Of a stretch of DNA of 64,000 bases, positions 25,459-34,268 are shown piece after piece (the stretch's first letter is position 1; each line of letters opens with the position of its first letter). Position numbers and translations under genes: made by a program. The stretch lies in the NCBI RefSeq assembly GCF_031458325.1, contig NZ_JAVDYG010000001.1, forward strand, positions 2,232,001-2,296,000, read 5' to 3'. The stretch is from Nocardioides marmoribigeumensis. Lineage in GTDB: Bacteria; Actinomycetota; Actinomycetes; Propionibacteriales; Nocardioidaceae. Under the pieces are notes generated by a model. It made no database searches, was not told the origin of the DNA, and saw only the letters and a program-made list of their open reading frames with translations.

Positions 25459-27333
25459 TCAGAACGCGCTCTCCGGCACGTCCATCAGCGAGGTGTCCAT
25501 CGCCTCGGCGATGGCGCGCTCCGCGGTGAGCTTGGGCAGCACGTTGCGCGCGAAGAACTGCGCGGCGGCGACCTTGCCCTCGTAGAAGTCGCGGTCGGCG
25601 TCCTTGACGTCGCCGCCGAGCTTCTCCAGCGCGACCTCGGCCTGACGCAGCAGCAGCCACGAGCAGACGATGTCGCCCAGCACCATCAGCAGGCGGGTGG
25701 TGTTGAGGCCCACCTTGTAGATGTTGCGGATGTCGCCGTTCTCGCTGGACTCGTCGGCCGACATCAGGTCGCCGATCATCTTGGCCACGATCGCGTTGCC
25801 GTCCTCGAGCGCCGTGGCCAGCAGGCCGCGCTCGATCTTGAGGCGACCGTTGCCGGCCTCGCTCTTGACGAACTGCTCGATCTCGCCGGCCAGGTGGCCG
25901 AGCGCCTGGGCCTGGTCCTTCACGATCTTGCGGAAGAAGAAGTCCTGCCCCTGGATCGCCGTGGTGCCCTCGTAGAGGGTGTCGATCTTGGCGTCGCGGA
26001 CGTACTGCTCGATCGGGTACTCCTGCAGGAAGCCGGAGCCACCGAAGGTCTGCAGGGACTCGGTGCCCAGGAGCACCCACGAGCGCTCGGAGCCGTAGCC
26101 CTTGACGATCGGGAGCAGCAGGTCGTTGACCCGCTCGGCGAGCTCGTCGCGCTCGCCGTTGTGCTCGGCGATCATCACCTGGTCCTGCCACGTGGCGGTG
26201 TAGAGCACCAGCGCCCGCAGGGCCTCGGAGTACGCCTTCTGCGTCATCAGCGACCGGCGTACGTCGGGGTGGTGGGTGATCGTCACGCGCGGGGCCGTCT
26301 TGTCGGCGGCCTGGGCCAGGTCGGGACCCTGGACGCGGCCCTTGGCGAAGTCGAGGGCGTTGAGGTAGCCGGTCGACAGGGTCGCGATGGCCTTGGTGCC
26401 GACCATCATGCGGGCGTTCTCGATGACCTGGAACATCTGCGCGATGCCGTCGTGGACCTCGCCGAGCAGCCAGCCCTTGGCGGGCTCGCCGCCACCGACA
26501 CCCGGGTCGCCGAAGGTGACCTCGCAGGTGTTGGACACCTTGATGCCCATCTTCTTCTCGACGTTGGTGACGTAGGCGCCGTTGCGCTCGCCCAGCTCGC
26601 CGGTCTCCACGTCGAAGTGGAACTTCGGCACGATGAACAGCGACAGGCCCTTGGTGCCGGGACCGCCGGCGCCCTCGACACCGACCGGGCGGGCCAGCAC
26701 GAGGTGGATGACGTTGTCGCTCAGGTCGCTCTCGGCCGAGGTGATGAAGCGCTTGACGCCCTCGATGTTCCAGGTGCCGTCGTCGTTGGGGGTGGCCTTG
26801 GTGCGGCCCGCCCCGACGTCGGAGCCCGCGTCGGGCTCGGTGAGCACCATCGTGGCGACCCAGCCCTTGTCGACCATGAGCTGGGCGATCTTGTGGTCGC
26901 GCTCGTTGCCGTTGCGCTCCACGACACCGGCGAACATCGGGCCGGCGCCGTACATCCACAGGGCGGGGTTGGCGCCGAGCACCATCTCGCCCATGGCCCA
27001 GTTGATCGAGGAGGGGGCGGGGGTGCCACCCAGGCTGGCCAGGGTGCCCAGGCGCCAGTACTCGGCGTCCATCCAGGCCTGGTAGCTCTTCTTGAACGAC
27101 TCGGGGAGGTCGGCCTTGCCGGTCGCGGGGTCGAACTTCGGCGGGTTGCGGTCGGCGTCCTCGAAGGACTCCGCCAGCTCGCCGCGGGACATGCGGTCGA
27201 CCTCGGCGAGGATCGATCGGGCGGTGTCGAGGTCGATCTCCTCGAACGGGCCGGTGCCGAGGACGTCCTGACGGTTCAGCACCTCGAAGAGGTTGAACTC
27301 GATGTCCCGCATGTTGCTCTTGTAGTGGCTCAC
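25459..27333 (-). CDS. fadE: Acyl-CoA dehydrogenase, FadE5-like
   Basis: The protein has 624 residues, longer than classic acyl-CoA dehydrogenases and matching the mycobacterial FadE5 type with an extra C-terminal domain. The N-terminus [19 protein letters not shown] is typical of that group. The FAD region [12 protein letters not shown], the dehydrogenase core and [20 protein letters not shown] are present, and the catalytic glutamate lies in [12 protein letters not shown]. It should oxidise medium/long-chain acyl-CoAs to trans-2-enoyl-CoAs with electrons passed to ETF. The upstream region carries a GTTAC/GTAAC dyad that probably binds a fatty-acid-responsive regulator. Confidence 0.93.
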   Translation of the reverse strand: MSHYKSNMRDIEFNLFEVLNRQDVLGTGPFEEIDLDTARSILAEVDRMSRGELAESFEDADRNPPKFDPATGKADLPESFKKSYQAWMDAEYWRLGTLASLGGTPAPSSINWAMGEMVLGANPALWMYGAGPMFAGVVERNGNERDHKIAQLMVDKGWVATMVLTEPDAGSDVGAGRTKATPNDDGTWNIEGVKRFITSAESDLSDNVIHLVLARPVGVEGAGGPGTKGLSLFIVPKFHFDVETGELGERNGAYVTNVEKKMGIKVSNTCEVTFGDPGVGGGEPAKGWLLGEVHDGIAQMFQVIENARMMVGTKAIATLSTGYLNALDFAKGRVQGPDLAQAADKTAPRVTITHHPDVRRSLMTQKAYSEALRALVLYTATWQDQVMIAEHNGERDELAERVNDLLLPIVKGYGSERSWVLLGTESLQTFGGSGFLQEYPIEQYVRDAKIDTLYEGTTAIQGQDFFFRKIVKDQAQALGHLAGEIEQFVKSEAGNGRLKIERGLLATALEDGNAIVAKMIGDLMSADESSENGDIRNIYKVGLNTTRLLMVLGDIVCSWLLLRQAEVALEKLGGDVKDADRDFYEGKVAAAQFFARNVLPKLTAERAIAEAMDTSLMDVPESAF

Positions 27334-27387
27334 TCAGAACCCCTTCGTCGTGTCGTGCCACCGAGGGCCGGCAGCGCTGGAACCGCG

Positions 27388-27416
27388 GTTACTCGTCAGT
27401 GTTACCAGTGAGTAAC
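27388..27416. promoter_or_regulatory. GTTACTC...GAGTAAC dyad upstream of fadE
   Basis: Seven-base arms GTTACTC and GAGTAAC face each other across 15 bases, and a further GTTAC half-site inside gives the tighter dyad GTTAC-cagtga-GTAAC. The site is about 55-80 bases upstream of the fadE start. A TetR-type fatty-acid regulator is plausible but cannot be named. The rest of the interval to 27.57 kb shows no gene. Confidence 0.5.
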
Positions 27417-27571
27417 GTCCATTATGCGAGGCGGTCACGCCCGAGGCAACAACTTCCCGCAGTTCTTGACCTCGCCCGGTGCCGGACGTGTCGTACGTCG
27501 CAGGTCGGGGGCCCGGCTCGGGCCGCGTCGAGGCCCCTGGGCCTCCCGAGGACCCCCGACAACAGCGACGC

Positions 27572-27596
27572 GCCCCCGCGCCGAGGGCGCGGGGGC
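27572..27596 (-). terminator. GC-rich terminator hairpin after the CsbD gene
   Basis: A perfect 11-bp stem (GCCCCCGCGCC) with a 3-base loop lies 25 bases beyond the stop codon of the CsbD-like gene. No U-tract follows. Confidence 0.65.
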
Positions 27597-27620
27597 ACGG
27601 AATGCGTGCGTGAGCAGGAC

Positions 27621-27791
27621 TTACTTGAAGGCGTCCTTGACCTTCTCGCCGGCCTGCTTGAGGTCGGACTTGGTCTGGTCCTTCTCGCCCTTGGCCTTCA
27701 TCTCGTCGTCACCGGTGGCGTTGCCGACGCCCTCCTTGACCTTGCCCTTGGCGTCGTCAAGCTTGTTCTCGATCTTGTCGCTGGTGCTCAT
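27621..27791 (-). CDS. CsbD family stress-response protein
   Basis: The protein has 56 residues, starting MSTSDKIENKLDDAKGKVKE and ending KQAGEKVKDAFK. The KxxDAKGKVKEGVGNATGDDE pattern is the CsbD signature: a short, charged, helical, intrinsically flexible cytoplasmic protein. Relatives are induced by general stress in many bacteria, but their molecular role is not known. The start is supported by a GAGGAGA Shine-Dalgarno sequence four bases before the ATG. A strong hairpin follows the stop. Confidence 0.92.
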   Translation of the reverse strand: MSTSDKIENKLDDAKGKVKEGVGNATGDDEMKAKGEKDQTKSDLKQAGEKVKDAFK

Positions 27792-27914
27792 GCGGTCTCC
27801 TCTGGTGTCGGTGTTCCTGACACCAGTCCTTTACCCGGGGAAGGGTCCGCGAACCGCGTCGTGAGCCAGGTCTCATTGCCTCCGTGACCGGGCTCGGATG
27901 ACAGACTGTGCGCC

Positions 27915-28382
27915 GTGCGAGTCTCCGCGAAGTCCGACTATGCGCTCAGGGCCCTCATCGAGCTGGGCCTGCGCGCGCAGGGTGAGAACCCCCGCGAGCC
28001 GGTGAGCGCCGACGAGCTGGGGCGGCTGCAGGAGATCCCGGCGGGCTTCCTCCAGGCGATCCTGGCCGACCTGAGGCGTGCGGGGGTCGTGGCAAGCCAG
28101 CGCGGCCAGTCCGGCGGCTGGCGACTGGCTCGGCCCGCCGACCAGGTCAGCGTGGCCGACGTGATCCGTGCCGTCGACGGTCCGCTGGTCAGCGTGCACG
28201 GCGAGCGCCCGGAGGCCGTGCACTACAACGACACCGCCGACTCGCTCCAGCTGGTGTGGATCGCGGCCCGCAGCAGCCTGCGGGAGGTGTGCGAGGAGGT
28301 CACCATCCAGGACCTCGCCGACCGCTCCCTGCCCGAGTCGGTCACCGCCCGCGTCGACGACGACGCCTGGCAGCCCCACTGA
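27915..28382 (+). CDS. Rrf2 family transcriptional regulator
   Basis: The protein has 155 residues. The winged-helix domain starts at the first residue (VSAKSDYALRALIELGLRAQ) and shows the Rrf2 pattern GRLQEIPAGFLQAILADLRR, then GVVASQRGQSGGWRLARPAD. Fe-S-binding Rrf2 proteins have three conserved cysteines; only one cysteine (REVCEEV) is seen here, so an Fe-S cluster of the IscR type is unlikely. It probably acts as a dimeric repressor with another ligand. A GTG start is used. The SnoaL-like gene lies 54 bases downstream on the same strand but has its own promoter. Confidence 0.9.
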   Translation: MRVSAKSDYALRALIELGLRAQGENPREPVSADELGRLQEIPAGFLQAILADLRRAGVVASQRGQSGGWRLARPADQVSVADVIRAVDGPLVSVHGERPEAVHYNDTADSLQLVWIAARSSLREVCEEVTIQDLADRSLPESVTARVDDDAWQPH

Positions 28383-28411
28383 CCGGGGGCCGAGAGCCCC
28401 TCCCGCAGAAC

Positions 28412-28425
28412 GAGAACACGTTCTA
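28412..28425. promoter_or_regulatory. KstR-like operator (GAGAACACGTTCTA)
   Basis: The 14-mer matches the KstR consensus TnnAACnnGTTnnA at every fixed position except the first base. KstR is the TetR-type repressor of sterol-degradation genes in actinobacteria. The site overlaps the -10 box of the next gene, a good place for repression, and that gene belongs to a family that includes ketosteroid isomerases. Confidence 0.6.
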
Positions 28426-28429
28426 CCAT
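28424..28429 (+). promoter_or_regulatory. Leaderless -10 element (TACCAT)
   Basis: TACCAT ends seven bases before the ATG of the SnoaL-like gene and shares two bases with the KstR-like operator. No ribosome-binding site is present. Confidence 0.5.
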
Positions 28430-28436
28430 CACGGGC

Positions 28437-28886
28437 ATGCCCGACCTGCCTGACCAGATCATCTGGAACGCCCCTGACGGCGACCACCCGGCCCGCCGTG
28501 CCTCCCAGCGCTCCTACGCCGCCGTGATCGCCAAGGACAAGGACACCTGGCTCACCCTGTTCGCGCCGGACGCGGTCCTCGAGGACCCGGTCGGACCGTC
28601 CTTCTTCGACCCCGAGGGGCAGGGCCACCGCGGTCTCGAGGCCATCTCGGCCTTCTGGGACCTGGCCATCGCGCCGATCAAGGAGTTCACCTTCACGATC
28701 AAGGACTCCTTCGCCGGCGGCAACAGCTGCGCCAACGTCGGCACCTTCAGCACGCTGATGGAGGACGGCACCCGCGCCGACACCGAGCTGGTCGCGGTCT
28801 ACCGCCTCGACGAGGAGGGCCGGATCCGCTCCATGTGCGCGCACTGGGAGGTCGAGCGCACGATGGCGACCCTCCGCAAGGACTAG
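28437..28886 (+). CDS. SnoaL/ketosteroid-isomerase-like protein
   Basis: The protein has 149 residues with an NTF2-like fold: an N-terminal helix (RRASQRSYAAVIAKDKDTWL), the segment LFAPDAVLEDPVGPSFFDPEG, the loop GHRGLEAISAFWDLAIAP and C-terminal strands (TELVAVYRLDEEGRIRSMCA). Proteins of this group include steroid delta-isomerases and polyketide cyclases. A KstR-like operator directly upstream supports a role in steroid or related isoprenoid catabolism; this is inference, since no other steroid gene lies nearby. The stop overlaps the end of the convergent methyltransferase gene by three bases. Confidence 0.85.
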   Translation: MPDLPDQIIWNAPDGDHPARRASQRSYAAVIAKDKDTWLTLFAPDAVLEDPVGPSFFDPEGQGHRGLEAISAFWDLAIAPIKEFTFTIKDSFAGGNSCANVGTFSTLMEDGTRADTELVAVYRLDEEGRIRSMCAHWEVERTMATLRKD

Positions 28887-29740
28887 GTCGAGGCCTCCAC
28901 GACGCGCACGCGGTCGGCGCCCGCACCCTCCATGTCGGGGAGCGTGCGGGCCAGCTCGCGGGGGGCGACCAGCCGGGCCCGGGCGAACCCCGCGCCGCGC
29001 AACGCCGACTCCGCCTCGGCCTCGTCGGCGAAGTGCAGGTGGACCTGACCGCGGACGAAGGCGCCCAGCCCGGCGATGAAGGCCCGGTCGACCAGGCCGG
29101 TGCGCGAGGCGACGTGCAGGTCGGAGTAGTAGCGACCGGTCGGGAAGGCGGACAGCTCGCGGGCCGTCCGCCGCCACAGGCCGAGCACCGCCTCGCGCGG
29201 GAAGTAGTTGAGCAGTCCCTCGGTGACCACGGCCGTGCCCCGGGAGGGGTCGAGCAGCGACGACGGCCCGGAGAAGACCGCGGCGAACGCCTCGTCGTCC
29301 AGGACGTCCGCGCTCGTCGCCCGATGGCGGCCGGGGTCCACGCCCTTGCCGCGCAGGACCTCCGCCTTGCGGGTCGCCATGGCCGGCAGGTCCACCTCGA
29401 CGTAGGTCAGCCCGGGGTGGCGCCGGGTGAGCTCCAGGCCCCGGGGGGAGAGCCCGGCGGCGAGCTCGACGACCTGGCCGACCTCGCCCGAGGCGATCGC
29501 CTCCTCGAGGAGGTGGTCGAGGATCCGGTGACGCGCGAGCAGGAAGTGCTCCAGGGTGGGCCCGCCCAACCGGTCCAGGGGGGCGAGGAGCCCCTGGCCC
29601 GCGGTGAAGAGCAGGCGTCCGGGACCCGTGGCCAGGTCGGGGTCGCCCAGGCCGTGCCGCGCCCAGACGAAGCCCGTGTAGTGCGCGGTCGGCGAGATCG
29701 CGCTGCTGCCCCCGGAGAACCACTGCCTGACCCAGCTCAC
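28883..29740 (-). CDS. Leucine-carboxyl-methyltransferase-like SAM methyltransferase
   Basis: The protein has 285 residues. It belongs to the LCM/PPM-type class of SAM-dependent methyltransferases: a helical N-terminus (SPTAHYTGFVWARHGLGDPD), SAM motif I VVELAAGLSPRGLELTRR, motif II TYVEVDLPAMATRKAEVL and the central motif AVVTEGLLNYFPREAVLGLW. Bacterial members mostly methylate small molecules or polyketide carboxylates; the substrate is unknown. A GTG start is used. It converges on the SnoaL-like gene and is followed upstream by hairpins that end the surface-protein transcript. Confidence 0.85.
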   Translation of the reverse strand: MSWVRQWFSGGSSAISPTAHYTGFVWARHGLGDPDLATGPGRLLFTAGQGLLAPLDRLGGPTLEHFLLARHRILDHLLEEAIASGEVGQVVELAAGLSPRGLELTRRHPGLTYVEVDLPAMATRKAEVLRGKGVDPGRHRATSADVLDDEAFAAVFSGPSSLLDPSRGTAVVTEGLLNYFPREAVLGLWRRTARELSAFPTGRYYSDLHVASRTGLVDRAFIAGLGAFVRGQVHLHFADEAEAESALRGAGFARARLVAPRELARTLPDMEGAGADRVRVVEAST

Positions 29741-29786
29741 CGGGTCAGTGTGGCAGTCCGGCGCCCGTGGTGCGCCGGGACGTGAC

Positions 29787-29814
29787 GAGGGCCCTCCCCG
29801 GAGGAAGGGCCCTC
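29787..29814 (-). terminator. Terminator hairpin after the EF-hand-repeat gene
   Basis: GAGGGCCCT pairs with AGGGCCCTC across 10 bases, and a second small hairpin (CACCGC-ctca-GCGGTG) lies at 29825-29840. Both lie beyond the stop codon of the surface-protein gene. Confidence 0.6.
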
Positions 29815-29858
29815 ATCTGCCGTTCACCGCCTCAGCGGTGGGGACGGCTCGGTGCCAC

Positions 29859-31106
29859 TCAGTGGCTGTGCTTGCCCCGGGCGACGACCGGGACGAACCC
29901 GATGCCGAGACCCAGGACAGCCATCGCCGCACCGAGCAGGATCAGCAGCGAGCTCGGGACGGCCGGGCCGTCACCGCCACCCGGGAGGCCGGCGTCGACC
30001 GCGGTCGGCGCCACTGCCGGGTTGCTCGTGGCCGAGGTCGGCAGCACCGTCGGCGTCGTCGACTTGGTCGGCTTCTTGACCGGCTCGGTCGGGTTGCTCG
30101 TGGCCGAGGTCGGAGCGACCTGGACGCACTCGCCCTCCTCCACGATGCCGTTGTCGTTGAGGTCGGCCCACTCGAACCCGTCCGGGCAGGTGAAGACCGA
30201 CGGCGGCGGCGAGCTCGCGGTGCTGGAGGACGGGGCGATCTCGACGCACTCGCCCTCCTCGACGACGCCGTTCTCGTTGGTGTCGATCCACTCGGTGCCG
30301 TCGGGGCAGGTGTACGGCGGGGGCGGGGAGCTCGCGGTGCTGGAGGACGGGGCGATCTCGACGCACTCGCCCTCCTCGACGACGCCGTTCTCGTTGGTGT
30401 CGACCCAGTCGGTGCCCTCGGGGCAGGTGTACGGCGGGGGCGGGGAGCTCGCGGTGCTGGAGGACGGGGCGATCTCGACGCACTCGCCCTCCTCGACGAC
30501 GCCGTTCTCGTTGGTGTCGACCCAGTCGGTGCCCTCGGGGCAGGTGTACGGCGGGGGCGTGGTCGTGCTCGGCGGGGTGTCGCACGAGTCGACCCAGAAC
30601 ACCTTGTACTTGGTGTCGGCGCCCTGGCTGTGCTGGTTGCGCGTCGTGAGCTTGACGTGGAAGCCCTGGACGGGGTGCGGTGCGCCGGTGAAGTGCAGGG
30701 TGTACTTCACGCTGGCGTCGCGGCCGTTCTTCGCGCCCGCGCCGTTGGCCGGGTCCTCACCGATGAAGACCTTGGAGGGACCGTCGACGGTCATCGTGCG
30801 GTTGTTCCGCGTGGGCGCCTGCAGCACGAAGGAGACGTTGCTGTAGAAGTCGCCCTTCTCGAAGTTCCACCACTCGACCGTGAACGAGCACGGGAGGTGC
30901 GGGTTGTTCTCGGGTCGACCGGTGTCCTTGCTGTCGACCAGGACGTTCTCGACCTTGACGGTCCCGTTGTTGCCGGGAGGCGCGCCCTTGGGCACGGCCG
31001 TGGCGGTGGTGGACAGGAAGCCCACGGAGGTGGTGGCGAGCCCGAGAGCGATCAGTGCCGCACCGGCGGCGCCTCGCTTGGTCATTCCCCCAGGAATGCG
31101 ACTCAT
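29859..31106 (-). CDS. Surface protein with four EF-hand-like repeats and C-terminal anchor
   Basis: The protein has 415 residues. A signal peptide (AALIALGLATTSVGFLSTTATA) is followed by a ~150-residue globular domain rich in beta strands. Four ~39-residue repeats then each carry the 12-residue calcium-loop pattern DTNENGVVEEGE flanked by a Cys pair (YTCPEG, GECVEIAP) and a Ser/Pro linker. A Thr/Pro-rich stalk leads to a GLPGGGDG motif, a membrane helix (SLLILLGAAMAVLGLGIGFV) and a basic tail, which is sorting-signal-like although the LPXTG is degenerate. Calcium-dependent surface function is inferred. The ATG has a GAAGAAGGAA ribosome-binding site; MTKRG seven codons later is an alternative. 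Confidence 0.85.
   Translation of the reverse strand: MSRIPGGMTKRGAAGAALIALGLATTSVGFLSTTATAVPKGAPPGNNGTVKVENVLVDSKDTGRPENNPHLPCSFTVEWWNFEKGDFYSNVSFVLQAPTRNNRTMTVDGPSKVFIGEDPANGAGAKNGRDASVKYTLHFTGAPHPVQGFHVKLTTRNQHSQGADTKYKVFWVDSCDTPPSTTTPPPYTCPEGTDWVDTNENGVVEEGECVEIAPSSSTASSPPPPYTCPEGTDWVDTNENGVVEEGECVEIAPSSSTASSPPPPYTCPDGTEWIDTNENGVVEEGECVEIAPSSSTASSPPPSVFTCPDGFEWADLNDNGIVEEGECVQVAPTSATSNPTEPVKKPTKSTTPTVLPTSATSNPAVAPTAVDAGLPGGGDGPAVPSSLLILLGAAMAVLGLGIGFVPVVARGKHSH
30190..30543 (-). repeat. Tandem 117-bp repeats within the EF-hand protein gene
   Basis: Units at 30310-30426 and 30427-30543 are identical base for base; the unit at 30190-30309 is 120 bases and diverged at several sites. Each encodes one EF-hand-like loop with its Cys pair and Ser/Pro linker. 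Identity over 117 bases points to a recent duplication or ongoing homogenisation. Confidence 0.9.
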
Positions 31107-31371
31107 GATGTTCCTTCTTCCTCGCCGGGCCCCGGGCGTGCGCAGGACCTTGGTCGGCGATGCTTCGCGGCCTGCCGTTCGGGGAGCAGCTGACGGCTTG
31201 CCTCAGCTGGAGGCTATGGCGCGAGGAGATCGAGGAGCCAGGGTTGATACGGTCATTTGGCTGTTCCCCGACAAGAAACGGACAAAGGTCATGCCCGGTC
31301 CCGAAGAATCTGTGGCACGCCGGAGGACCTTGGTCACCGACGGCATGACACCTGTCATGGGGTGAGTCGTC

Positions 31372-31445
31372 TGGAGCGGATGACGGGAATCGAACCCGCA
31401 TTCTGAGCTTGGGAAGCTCATGTTCTGCCATTGAACTACATCCGC
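31372..31445 (-). tRNA. tRNA-Gly (anticodon CCC)
   Basis: The minus strand folds into a complete cloverleaf: acceptor stem GCGGATG/CATCCGC, D-stem GTTC/GAAC, anticodon stem TGAGC/GCTCA with loop TTCCCAA, and T-arm GCGGG-TTCGATT-CCCGT. The anticodon is therefore CCC, reading the glycine codon GGG. The discriminator base is T and the 3' CCA is encoded. Confidence 0.95.
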
Positions 31446-31456
31446 GAGGAAGCGGG

Positions 31457-32275
31457 TCAGACAATACCCGACCCTCGGGCGCCGCCCGCGAGGCCGTCGA
31501 CGACGCGCACCGGCGAGGCGAAACGCGGCTCGAGACCGTCGCCGGACGATCGCCCCGTGAGTCGTCGATGGATCCACGGCGCGGCGTGGGCGCGGGCCCA
31601 CTCCAGGTCGGCTGCGCGGCGGGCGCGGGCGTCCAGCGGTGTCGCCTCGCCCAGCGGGTCGGGACTCGTGGCGTGATCGACCCCGAGCGCGTCCAGCACC
31701 GCGACGGCCATGTGGCGGTGGCCCAGCGAGGACATGTGGATGCGGTCCACGTCCCACAGGCGGGAGTCGCGGTACTCCCGCATCCGCCAGAAGTCGACCA
31801 CCGTCGCCCCGACCTCCTCGCTGACCTCCCGCACCAGCTCGTTGTACGTCGCCACGCGGCCGCGCAGCCGCCCGAACACCGGGGCCCAGCCCAGGTCGAA
31901 CCCGGTGAAGACAACGAGGTGCGCACCGGTGGATCGCAGCCGGCGCAGGCCGTCGGCGTAGTCGGCCACGACGGTGTCGACGTCGACCCTGGGCCGCAGG
32001 ATGTCGTTGCCGCCGGCATAGATGCTCACCAGGTCGGGGCGCATCGCGACCGCGGGCTCGACCTGCTCGGCGAGCACCGCGCCCATCTTGCGGCCGCGGA
32101 TGGCCAGGTTGGCGTAGGTGAGGTCGGGGTGCGTGGCGGCCAGGGTCTCCGCCACCCGGTCGGCCCAGCCGCGCACGCCGTTGGGCCGGTCCGGATCGGC
32201 GTCCCCGACCCCTTCGGTGAACGAGTCGCCGAGGGCGACGTACGTCGTCAGCGGTGCGGTCGGGTCCCAGGTCAC
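31457..32275 (-). CDS. SGNH/GDSL-type hydrolase
   Basis: The protein has 272 residues. The SGNH blocks are visible in order: block [15 protein letters not shown] (nucleophile Ser), block II with Gly in [10 protein letters not shown], block [13 protein letters not shown], and block [11 protein letters not shown] with the catalytic Asp and His. Such enzymes are esterases or lipases; the lack of a signal peptide points to a cytoplasmic enzyme. The GTG start is preceded by a TAGGAT -10 box six bases away, suggesting a leaderless transcript. It is divergent from dcd with 56 bases between start codons, so their promoters lie close together. Confidence 0.92.
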   Translation of the reverse strand: MTWDPTAPLTTYVALGDSFTEGVGDADPDRPNGVRGWADRVAETLAATHPDLTYANLAIRGRKMGAVLAEQVEPAVAMRPDLVSIYAGGNDILRPRVDVDTVVADYADGLRRLRSTGAHLVVFTGFDLGWAPVFGRLRGRVATYNELVREVSEEVGATVVDFWRMREYRDSRLWDVDRIHMSSLGHRHMAVAVLDALGVDHATSPDPLGEATPLDARARRAADLEWARAHAAPWIHRRLTGRSSGDGLEPRFASPVRVVDGLAGGARGSGIV

Positions 32276-32281
32276 CGCGCG

Positions 32282-32287
32282 ATCCTA
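32282..32287 (-). promoter_or_regulatory. Leaderless -10 element (TAGGAT) of the SGNH hydrolase gene
   Basis: TAGGAT lies six bases before the GTG start on the minus strand. Confidence 0.5.
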
Positions 32288-32318
32288 GGAGGCGCGGGGG
32301 ACGCCGCCACGCGACGGG

Positions 32319-32324
32319 TAGTGT
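32319..32324 (+). promoter_or_regulatory. Leaderless -10 element (TAGTGT) of dcd
   Basis: TAGTGT lies seven bases before the GTG start of dcd, with no ribosome-binding site between. Confidence 0.55.
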
Positions 32325-32331
32325 GCCGCTC

Positions 32332-32910
32332 GTGCTGCTCTCCGACCGGGACATCAAGGCCGAGCTGGGCGCGGGGCGGGTCGCCCTGGACCCCTACGAC
32401 GAGGCGATGGTCCAGCCCTCCAGCATCGACGTGCGCCTCGACAGGTTCTTCCGCACCTTCGAGAACCACCGCTACCCGCACATCGACCCCGCCGAGGACC
32501 AGCCGGACCTCACCCGCGAGGTCGCGCCGGAGGGCGACGAGCCGTTCATCCTCCACCCCGGCGAGTTCGTGCTCGGGTCGACCTACGAGGTCGTCTCGCT
32601 GCCCGACGACATCGCCGCGCGCCTGGAGGGCAAGTCGTCGCTGGGCCGTCTCGGGCTGCTCACGCACTCGACCGCGGGCTTCATCGACCCCGGCTTCTCG
32701 GGCCACGTGACGCTCGAGCTGGCCAACGTGGCCAACCTGCCGATCAAGCTCTGGCCCGGGATGAAGATCGGCCAGCTGTGCTTCTTCCGCCTCTCCTCGC
32801 CGGCCGAGCACCCCTACGGCTCGGAGAAGTACGGCTCGCGCTACCAGGGCCAGCGGGGGCCGACTCCCTCACGCTCGGCGCAGAGCTTCCACCGCACCCC
32901 GATCGTGTGA
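32332..32910 (+). CDS. dcd: dCTP deaminase, probably dUMP-forming
   Basis: The protein has 192 residues and matches the mycobacterial Dcd family throughout: [84 protein letters not shown] and the C-terminal [12 protein letters not shown] that closes over the active site. Actinobacterial members are bifunctional, deaminating dCTP and hydrolysing the dUTP to dUMP for thymidylate synthesis while keeping dUTP low. The GTG start is fixed by the conserved N-terminus. Confidence 0.96.
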   Translation: MLLSDRDIKAELGAGRVALDPYDEAMVQPSSIDVRLDRFFRTFENHRYPHIDPAEDQPDLTREVAPEGDEPFILHPGEFVLGSTYEVVSLPDDIAARLEGKSSLGRLGLLTHSTAGFIDPGFSGHVTLELANVANLPIKLWPGMKIGQLCFFRLSSPAEHPYGSEKYGSRYQGQRGPTPSRSAQSFHRTPIV

Positions 32911-32927
32911 TCCCGACCGGGTCGCTG

Positions 32928-34172
32928 TCAGCCCAGGTCTGAGACGAAGCCGGTGACCAGCTCGTCGTAGCGGCCCGGGTCGCTGTTCCACGACTCCACG
33001 TGACCGGCGCCCGGGAACTCCTCGAGCCGGACGTCGTCGTCGGCGCGCGCCAGGTCGCGGCTCAGCGACACCGGGACCGTGCCGTCGGCGTCGCCGTGGA
33101 GCACGAGCACGGGCACGTCGGCCCAGTCGGTGCCGCCGGGGCCGTCGACGTAGTCCAGCGACTCCCACCCGACGTCGTAGCGCAGGCCCGCGACCCGCTT
33201 GGCCGCCCAGGTGATCGGCTCGGGGAGGGGGAGCCCACCGGGCAGGCGCTCGTCGCGGGCGCCCCACGAGACGACGGTGTCGAGGTCGAGCATGGGCGAG
33301 TCGAGCACGACCCCGGAGACGCCGTGGTGGTCCTCGACGTGCTCGAGGTAGGAGGCCACGATGCCGCCGCCCATCGACGCCCCACCCAGCACCACGTCGC
33401 GGGCGCCGTGGTCGTGCGCCCACACCAGCGCGGCGTGCAGGTCGCGCCACTCGGTCCGGCCGTAGGCGTACTGCCCGCTCGGGTCCTGCCACGCGCCGGC
33501 GTCGTTGCGGTAGCCGATGAGCATGACGGTGCGGCCCGCCGCGACCAGGTCGCGCGCCATGCGCACCATCTCCAACGGGGTCCCGCCCTTGCCGTGGACC
33601 AGGACCGCCCAGTGGCTCCGGTCCGGTCCGGCCGTCCCCGGCTGCGGGGCCTCGGCCCGCGGTTCGGCGACGTAGGCCGGGAGCGAGTGGTCGCCGGCGC
33701 CGTACCGCACGGCGCGCAGCGCGAGCCCGGTGCCGTCGGTGCTGTCGGTGCTGTCGGTGCCGTCGGCGCTGTCGGTGGCCTCCGCCGAGGCCGCGGCTGC
33801 GTCGGTCCAGAGGTCGCGGAACGCGTCCACCTCGGTGCCGGCCCGCGGCGCAACGCCCTCGACCACCCGGAAGCCGAGCCCCACCTGGTCCCCCTGCTCC
33901 TCGGCGGGACCCTCGACGAGACCCGAGCCGCCCTCCCAGCGCAGGCCGTAGGTCCAGCCGCGGTGCAGCGCGTCCCGGTGGTCAGCGGTGTCGTCGAGGA
34001 CGATCCGGTCGTCCGCGACGGAGACCACCTCGATGTCGTACGACGGCTCGGCGGGCCGGACCTCGAGGGCGGCGGAGTGGATCCGCCCCGAGAAGACCCA
34101 GGTGACCGCGCCGGCGAGCACGACGAGGAGGACCAGCAGGGCGGTGAGGAGTCGCCGGGCGAGACGCAGCAT
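32928..34172 (-). CDS. Membrane-anchored alpha/beta hydrolase
   Basis: The protein has 414 residues. An N-terminal hydrophobic helix (LLTALLVLLVVLAGAVTWVF) makes it exported and probably membrane-anchored. The hydrolase fold includes the oxyanion strand WAVLVHGKGGTPLEM, the nucleophile elbow LGGASMGGGIVASYL, the acid region VLVLHGDADGTVPVSLS and the histidine GAGHVESWN. A low-complexity Asp/Ser/Thr linker (TDSADGTDSTDSTDGTG) encoded by short repeats interrupts the N-terminal part. The substrate is unknown. It faces dcd with 17 bases between stop codons. Confidence 0.88.
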   Translation of the reverse strand: MLRLARRLLTALLVLLVVLAGAVTWVFSGRIHSAALEVRPAEPSYDIEVVSVADDRIVLDDTADHRDALHRGWTYGLRWEGGSGLVEGPAEEQGDQVGLGFRVVEGVAPRAGTEVDAFRDLWTDAAAASAEATDSADGTDSTDSTDGTGLALRAVRYGAGDHSLPAYVAEPRAEAPQPGTAGPDRSHWAVLVHGKGGTPLEMVRMARDLVAAGRTVMLIGYRNDAGAWQDPSGQYAYGRTEWRDLHAALVWAHDHGARDVVLGGASMGGGIVASYLEHVEDHHGVSGVVLDSPMLDLDTVVSWGARDERLPGGLPLPEPITWAAKRVAGLRYDVGWESLDYVDGPGGTDWADVPVLVLHGDADGTVPVSLSRDLARADDDVRLEEFPGAGHVESWNSDPGRYDELVTGFVSDLG

Positions 34173-34268
34173 GCGCCCCAGTCTCAGCGGCGGACGGGCC
34201 GTCGGGCAGGCACGCGCGCCCAGCGGGCCGGCGTGTCGTCCGGCGGCGGCCCGAGGGCGGCTGGTGGG

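Noticed and set aside
31107-31371. Possible small RNA or riboswitch in the AT-richer stretch between the surface-protein gene and the tRNA
   Set aside because: No conserved riboswitch core or strong fold was recognised; it most likely holds the promoter and leader of the surface-protein gene (a TTGTCG and a TATCAA hexamer are present about 19 bases apart).
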